Shown here one piece after another: positions 60,172 through 64,000 of a stretch of DNA of 64,000 bases. A model generated the notes under the pieces. That model saw nothing but the letters and a program-made list of their open reading frames with translations, ran no database searches and was not told the DNA's origin. The position numbers were made by a program, and so were the translations under genes. Each line of letters begins with the position of its first letter. Position 1 is the stretch's first letter. Origin of the DNA: Streptomyces rimosus subsp. rimosus (GTDB taxonomy: Bacteria > Actinomycetota > Actinomycetes > Streptomycetales > Streptomycetaceae); assembly GCF_000720725.1 (NCBI RefSeq), contig NZ_JOCQ01000002.1, positions 124,001 to 188,000 of the forward strand. The letters are read 5' to 3'.

Positions 60172-60780
60172 ATGCCGCGCGTCCGCCGTCCATTCGTCGC
60201 CGTAACCACGGCCCTCGCCGTCTGCGCCGGAACCGCGCTGACCCTCGGGGCGGCGGCCCCGGCCGGGGCCGCCCCGGAAACGGCGCCCCGGGCCGGGACC
60301 GGCGTCCGGACCGCCTCGCACACCACCGACGAACCGTCGCTCACCGGCGCGGGCAAGCTCCAGCGGCGCCCTGGCGACGACGTGCACTTCGCTTTCAACG
60401 CGCACGGTTTTGCCGACAAGGCGAGCGGCACGTTCTACGTCAGCCACCACATGGACAAGAAGTGGGGCGGGTATTTCAAGGGGCGTATCGACTGCCTGCT
60501 GACGGGCGGCCCGGTCGCGGTGGCCACCGGTGTGGTCACCGAGGTGAAGTTCACCGGCGCACCGGGCTATCCCGAACTCGGCGACATCAAGGGCAAGCGC
60601 TTCGGCTTCACCGTGCTGGACGACGGCAGGAAGGACCGGCTCGGCTACAGCTGGGCCATCGACGGCCTGCCGCAGAACAGCGTCGGGAAGTGCGAGAGCA
60701 GCGCGCCCTTCGAAACCTTGGCGAAGGGCGACTTCCGGGTCCGGCACTGGCTGCCGCCCAGGCAGACGGCCCGGGACTGA
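60172..60780 (+). CDS. Secreted protein of unknown function
   Basis: 202 residues. A classic Sec signal (RVRRPF then AVTTALAVCAGTALTLGAAAPAGA, cleavage near 34) is followed by an exported domain rich in aromatic and charged residues: DDVHFAFNAHGFADKASGTFYVSHHMDKKWGGYFKGRIDCLLTGGPVAVATGVVTEVKF. A Cys pair (DCLLTG and GKCESS) may form a disulphide. I do not recognise the family. Strong AGGAGG before the ATG suggests high expression; a terminator follows. Confidence 0.78.
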   Translation: MPRVRRPFVAVTTALAVCAGTALTLGAAAPAGAAPETAPRAGTGVRTASHTTDEPSLTGAGKLQRRPGDDVHFAFNAHGFADKASGTFYVSHHMDKKWGGYFKGRIDCLLTGGPVAVATGVVTEVKFTGAPGYPELGDIKGKRFGFTVLDDGRKDRLGYSWAIDGLPQNSVGKCESSAPFETLAKGDFRVRHWLPPRQTARD

Positions 60781-60789
60781 CCCGCGGCC

Positions 60790-60826
60790 GGGTACCGGGC
60801 CGCCACGGGGGTGTGGCCCGGCACCC
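60790..60826 (+). terminator. Terminator after the secreted protein gene
   Basis: GGGTACCGGGCC (60790-60801), a 13-base loop, GGCCCGGCACCC (60815-60826): a 12-bp stem with one mismatch, 10 bases past the stop. No U-run. Confidence 0.55.
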
Positions 60827-60980
60827 GGCCCGGTGCCTGCCGGTCACCCCGGCCCGCGGCCCGGACGGCTTGGCGTCGCCCCTGGTTATGGTGGGAATCC
60901 TGCCCGGTGAGGTACGCGACGGCGCGGCCCCCGGGCCGGTGCCGGAGCGGACCGCCTCCTAGCTGCGATGGGACGGGTGC

Positions 60981-61817
60981 ATGGTGAAAATCCTCATTTC
61001 CGCCGACATGGAGGGCGCCACCGGAGTGACCTGGCCGGACGACGTCCTGCCGGGCCACGCCCAGTGGCAGCGCTTCCGGCCGGTGTTCACCGGTGACGTC
61101 AACGCGGCGATCGCCGGGTTCTTCGACGGCGGCGCCGACGAGGTCCTGGTCAACGAGGCCCACTGGTCGATGCGCAACCTGCTGCTGGAAAAGCTGGACG
61201 AGCGCGCGCAGCTGCTCACCGGCAAGCACAAGGCGCTGAGCATGGTGGAGGGCGTCCAGTACGGCGACGTGGACGGAATCGCGTTCGTCGGCTACCACGC
61301 CGGCGCCGGTACGGAAGGCGTGCTGGCCCACACCTACCTCGCCAACTCCCTGACGGGCGTGTGGGTGAACGGCACGCGGGCCAGCGAGGGCCACCTCAAC
61401 TCCCTGGTGGTGGCCGAATACGGCGTGCCGGTGGTGCTGGTGACCGGCGACGACCGGGCCTGCGACGATGCCGCCGGATACGCGCCCGACGCGCGGGCCG
61501 TGGCCGTCAAGGACTACGTCTCGCGCTACGCCGCCGTGTGCCGCCCGCCGGCCCGTACGGCGGCCGACATCCGTGCGGCGGCCCGGGAGGCCGCGGCGCT
61601 CGCGGTGCGCACCGAGCCCGTACGCGGCGGCCCGTACACGGTGGAGATGGAGTTCGACGCCGAGCACCTGGTGGGCCAGGCGACCTGCGTGCCGGGTGTC
61701 GAGCGGAGCGCTGAGCGACGCGTCGCGTATACCAGCGAGAACATGTACGAGGCGATTCGCTGCTTCAAGACGGTCACCACCGTCGTGTCGTCGGCGGTGG
61801 AGGAAGCGTATGGGTGA
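60981..61817 (+). CDS. M55-family metallopeptidase (DppA-like D-aminopeptidase)
   Basis: 278 residues. ILISADMEGATGV has the metal-binding Asp-x-Glu at the start, then VNEAHWSMRNLL, and FVGYHAGAG gives the His-containing motif of zinc D-aminopeptidases of the DppA type. The enzyme would release N-terminal D-amino acids from peptides, for instance from peptidoglycan turnover. GGACGG precedes the ATG. Its last 8 bases overlap the start of an M20 peptidase, and an S9 peptidase follows, forming a peptide-degrading run. Confidence 0.9.
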   Translation: MVKILISADMEGATGVTWPDDVLPGHAQWQRFRPVFTGDVNAAIAGFFDGGADEVLVNEAHWSMRNLLLEKLDERAQLLTGKHKALSMVEGVQYGDVDGIAFVGYHAGAGTEGVLAHTYLANSLTGVWVNGTRASEGHLNSLVVAEYGVPVVLVTGDDRACDDAAGYAPDARAVAVKDYVSRYAAVCRPPARTAADIRAAAREAAALAVRTEPVRGGPYTVEMEFDAEHLVGQATCVPGVERSAERRVAYTSENMYEAIRCFKTVTTVVSSAVEEAYG

Positions 61818-63174
61818 CAGCGCGGACGGCATGGCGGAGCCCGCCGGGGACGCGGTGGACGGACAGGCCCTCGACGAGGTCGTACGGTTCACGTCCGACC
61901 TGATCCGCATCGACACCACCAACCGCGGCGGCGGCGACTGCCGGGAGCGCCCGGCCGCCGAGTACGTCGCGGAGCGGCTCGCGGAGGCCGGTCTGGACCC
62001 GGTGCTGCTGGAACGCACCCCGGGCCGTACGAACGTGGTCGCGCGCGTCGAGGGCACCGACCCGGGCGCCGCGGCCCTGCTCGTGCACGGGCACCTGGAC
62101 GTGGTGCCCGCCGAGCCCGCCGACTGGTCCCGGCACCCGTTCTCCGGCGAGGTCGAGGACGGCATCGTGTGGGGCCGGGGCGCCGTGGACATGAAGAACA
62201 TGGACGCGATGGTGCTCGCGACCGTACGGCAGTGGGCGCGCGGCGGCATCCGCCCCAGGCGCGACCTGGTGCTGGCCTTCACCGCCGACGAGGAGGCCAG
62301 CGCCATCGACGGCGCGGGCTTCCTCGCCGACCACCACCCCGGCCTGTTCGAGGGCTGCACGGAAGGCATCAGCGAGTCCGGCGCCTTCACCTTCCACGCG
62401 GGCGGCGGCATGCGGCTGTACCCGGTCGCGGCGGGCGAGCGCGGCACGGCCTGGCTGAAACTGACCGCCGAGGGCCGGGCCGGGCACGGCTCCAAGGTCA
62501 ACCGCGCCAACGCCGTCAGCCGGCTCGCGGGGGCGGTGGCCCGCATCGGCGAGCACCGCTGGCCGGTACGCCTGACCGACACCGTACGCGCCGCGCTCAC
62601 CGAACTGGCCGCCCTGCACGGCATCGAGGCCCGCCTGGACGCCCCGGACTTCGACGTGGACACGCTGCTCAGCAAGCTCGGCCCGTCGGCCGCGCTCGTC
62701 GAGCCGACGGTCCGCAACAGCGCCAACCCGACGATGCTGGAGGCCGGTTACAAGGTCAACGTCATCCCGGGCAACGCCGTCGCCCACGTGGACGGGCGGG
62801 TGGTCCCCGGCGGCGAGGCGGAGTTCCGCACCACCATGGACCGGCTCACCGGACCCGACGTCACCTGGGCGTACGACCATGGGGAGGTCGCCCTCCAGGC
62901 CCCGGTCGACTCGCCCGCGTACGGGGCGATGCGGGCCGCGATCGAACGCTTCGACCCGGACGGCCATGTGGTCCCGTACTGCATGTCCGGCGGCACGGAC
63001 GCCAAGCAGTTCTCCCGGCTGGGCATCACCGGCTACGGCTTCTCGCCGCTCAAGCTGCCGGAAGGTTTCGACTACCAGGCGCTGTTCCACGGGGTGGACG
63101 AATGCGTTCCCGTGGAGGCACTGCACTTCGGGGTGCGGGTACTGGATCACTTCCTAAGGTCGGTCGAAGGGTGA
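61810..63174 (+). CDS. M20-family metallopeptidase (peptidase/deacylase)
   Basis: 454 residues. ALLVHGHLDVVPAE and WGRGAVDMKN supply the first metal ligands (His, Asp), FTADEEAS the catalytic Glu pair, and ESGAFTF with C-terminal metal-binding His (ALFHGVDECVP) complete the M20 site. The lid/dimerisation domain spans about 210-330. Substrates range from dipeptides to N-acyl amino acids. The start ATG overlaps the upstream M55 gene by 8 bases, so the two are translationally coupled. Confidence 0.92.
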   Translation: MGDSADGMAEPAGDAVDGQALDEVVRFTSDLIRIDTTNRGGGDCRERPAAEYVAERLAEAGLDPVLLERTPGRTNVVARVEGTDPGAAALLVHGHLDVVPAEPADWSRHPFSGEVEDGIVWGRGAVDMKNMDAMVLATVRQWARGGIRPRRDLVLAFTADEEASAIDGAGFLADHHPGLFEGCTEGISESGAFTFHAGGGMRLYPVAAGERGTAWLKLTAEGRAGHGSKVNRANAVSRLAGAVARIGEHRWPVRLTDTVRAALTELAALHGIEARLDAPDFDVDTLLSKLGPSAALVEPTVRNSANPTMLEAGYKVNVIPGNAVAHVDGRVVPGGEAEFRTTMDRLTGPDVTWAYDHGEVALQAPVDSPAYGAMRAAIERFDPDGHVVPYCMSGGTDAKQFSRLGITGYGFSPLKLPEGFDYQALFHGVDECVPVEALHFGVRVLDHFLRSVEG

Positions 63175-63247
63175 TACGTAACGGTTGATGCCCGGCCGCG
63201 CGTACGACAGGCTTGGCGGCTCCGACGACTGAGGAGGAACGCCACGA

Positions 63248-64000
63248 TGGTGACCACGGCCCCCTACGGTGCCTGGCCGTCCCCGATCGACGCCCGGCTG
63301 GTCGCCGAGCACGACGGCCGGCCCGAGTACGTCGGCGTGGTGGGGGCCGAGGTGTGGTGGACCGAGGCCCGCCCGGCGGAGGGCGGCCGGCGCGCGCTCG
63401 TCCGCAGGCGGCCCGACGGCGCGGAAGCCACCGTGCTGCCCGCGCCCTGGAACGTCCGCAGCCGCGTCATGGAGTACGGCGGCCAGCCCTGGGCCGGCGC
63501 GGTGGACGCGGACGGACGCACGGTCGTGGTCTTCTGCGACTTCGCCGACCAGCGGCTGTACGCGTACCTGCCGGACGGCGACGACGCGCCCCGCCCGCTC
63601 ACCCCCGTCTCGGCCGTCGGCGGCGGGCTGCGCTGGGCCGACCCGGTGCTGCGCCTGGACCGCGGCGAGGTGTGGTGCGTCCTGGAGGAGTTCACCGGCC
63701 CCCGGCCGACCGACCTGCGCCGGGTGATCGCCGCGGTGCCGCTGGACGGCTCGGCGGCCGGCGACCGCACGGCGGTACGGGAACTGAGCGACGACCGGCA
63801 CCGCTTCGTCACCGGCCCGCGGATCGCGCCGGACGGGCGGCGGGCCGCGTGGATCGCCTGGGACCACCCGCGGATGCCGTGGGAGGGCACGGTCGTGCTG
63901 CTCGCCGACATCACCGGTGACGGCGCCTTCACGGGCGTACGGGAGATCGCCGGCGGTACCGAGGAGTCCGTACCGCAGATCGAGTGGGACGCGGACGGCA
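63248..64000 (+). CDS. S9-family prolyl oligopeptidase, N-terminal part
   Basis: The first 251 codons of a gene leaving the window on the right. The sequence is a beta-propeller entry typical of S9 peptidases: YGAWPSPIDARLVAEHDGRPEYVGVVGAEVWWTEARPAEGG, then blades with EYGGQPWAGAVDADGRTVVVFCDFADQRLY and TGPRIAPDGRRAAWIAWDHPRMPWEGT. The catalytic alpha/beta-hydrolase domain with Ser, Asp, His is outside the window. GAGGAGGAA lies before the ATG. Third of the M55-M20-S9 group. Confidence 0.85.

Overview
The window is about 72% GC by eye, codons strongly favour G or C at the third position, and many genes use GTG starts. It carries families typical of Streptomyces: paired TerD proteins, a SpoIIE-type phosphatase with an ATPase domain, an ALF-repeat secreted protein, a SAV_2336-type protein, MmyB-like regulators, F420-type luciferase-fold oxidoreductases and a ccrA/meaA cluster. 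TTA codons are almost absent; I found two genes with one. I infer chromosomal DNA of a Streptomyces. I saw no tRNA or rRNA gene, insertion sequence, prophage, CRISPR array, or PKS/NRPS biosynthetic cluster.

Left part (1-24600), mostly small metabolic and repair units: a partial zinc alcohol dehydrogenase divergent from an XRE/MmyB-like regulator; two convergent terD genes; a hydantoinase - F420-type oxidoreductase - FAD amine oxidoreductase operon; an ATP-binding protein; a lipoate ligase with reversed domain order; a sirtuin divergent from a gamma-glutamyltransferase; a HisN/IMPase-like phosphatase followed by a CrtI-like FAD enzyme; an ArsR-SRPBCC fusion with an operator inside its promoter; a ferredoxin-reductase/PPOX pair divergent from a TetR gene with a palindromic operator; GNAT and macro-domain genes; an alkylation-repair pair (Ada-AlkA and Ogt); a nucleotidyltransferase; a luciferase-fold oxidoreductase behind a SoxR/MerR-type promoter; a Nudix gene; and a small membrane protein.

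Middle part (24687-31698) is the most unusual block: four minus-strand genes encoding a trypsin-co-occurring (Trypco1/CU044_2847-like) protein, a trypsin-VMAP protein, a MoxR-type AAA+ ATPase, and an 1127-residue protein combining a SAV_2336-type N-terminus, a degenerate vWA domain, a pseudokinase and a MinD/ParA-like domain with a broken P-loop. This fits the predicted vWA-MoxR-VMAP ternary conflict/signalling systems. Its last gene is an exceptional multi-domain fusion.

Right part (31914-64000): an ALF-repeat secreted protein, a BCCT transporter, glycerate kinase, phosphatidylserine synthase and decarboxylase, then an ethylmalonyl-CoA pathway cluster (acyl-CoA dehydrogenase, MaoC hydratase, CoA-ester lyase, meaA, ccrA) with a TetR regulator, paired putative operators and a fused double 3-hydroxyacyl-CoA dehydrogenase. 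After it come a HEAT-repeat gene overlapping a GNAT gene tail to tail, an SDR with a MerR regulator, a SplB-like radical SAM gene with a LexA-type box, an SRPBCC protein, an MFS transporter with three carboxypeptidase-regulatory-like domains, an exported intradiol dioxygenase with a carbohydrate-binding module and an AraC regulator carrying a TTA codon, a PAS-GAF-SpoIIE-HATPase protein, a methyltransferase, a secreted protein, and an M55 - M20 - S9 peptidase run that leaves the window.
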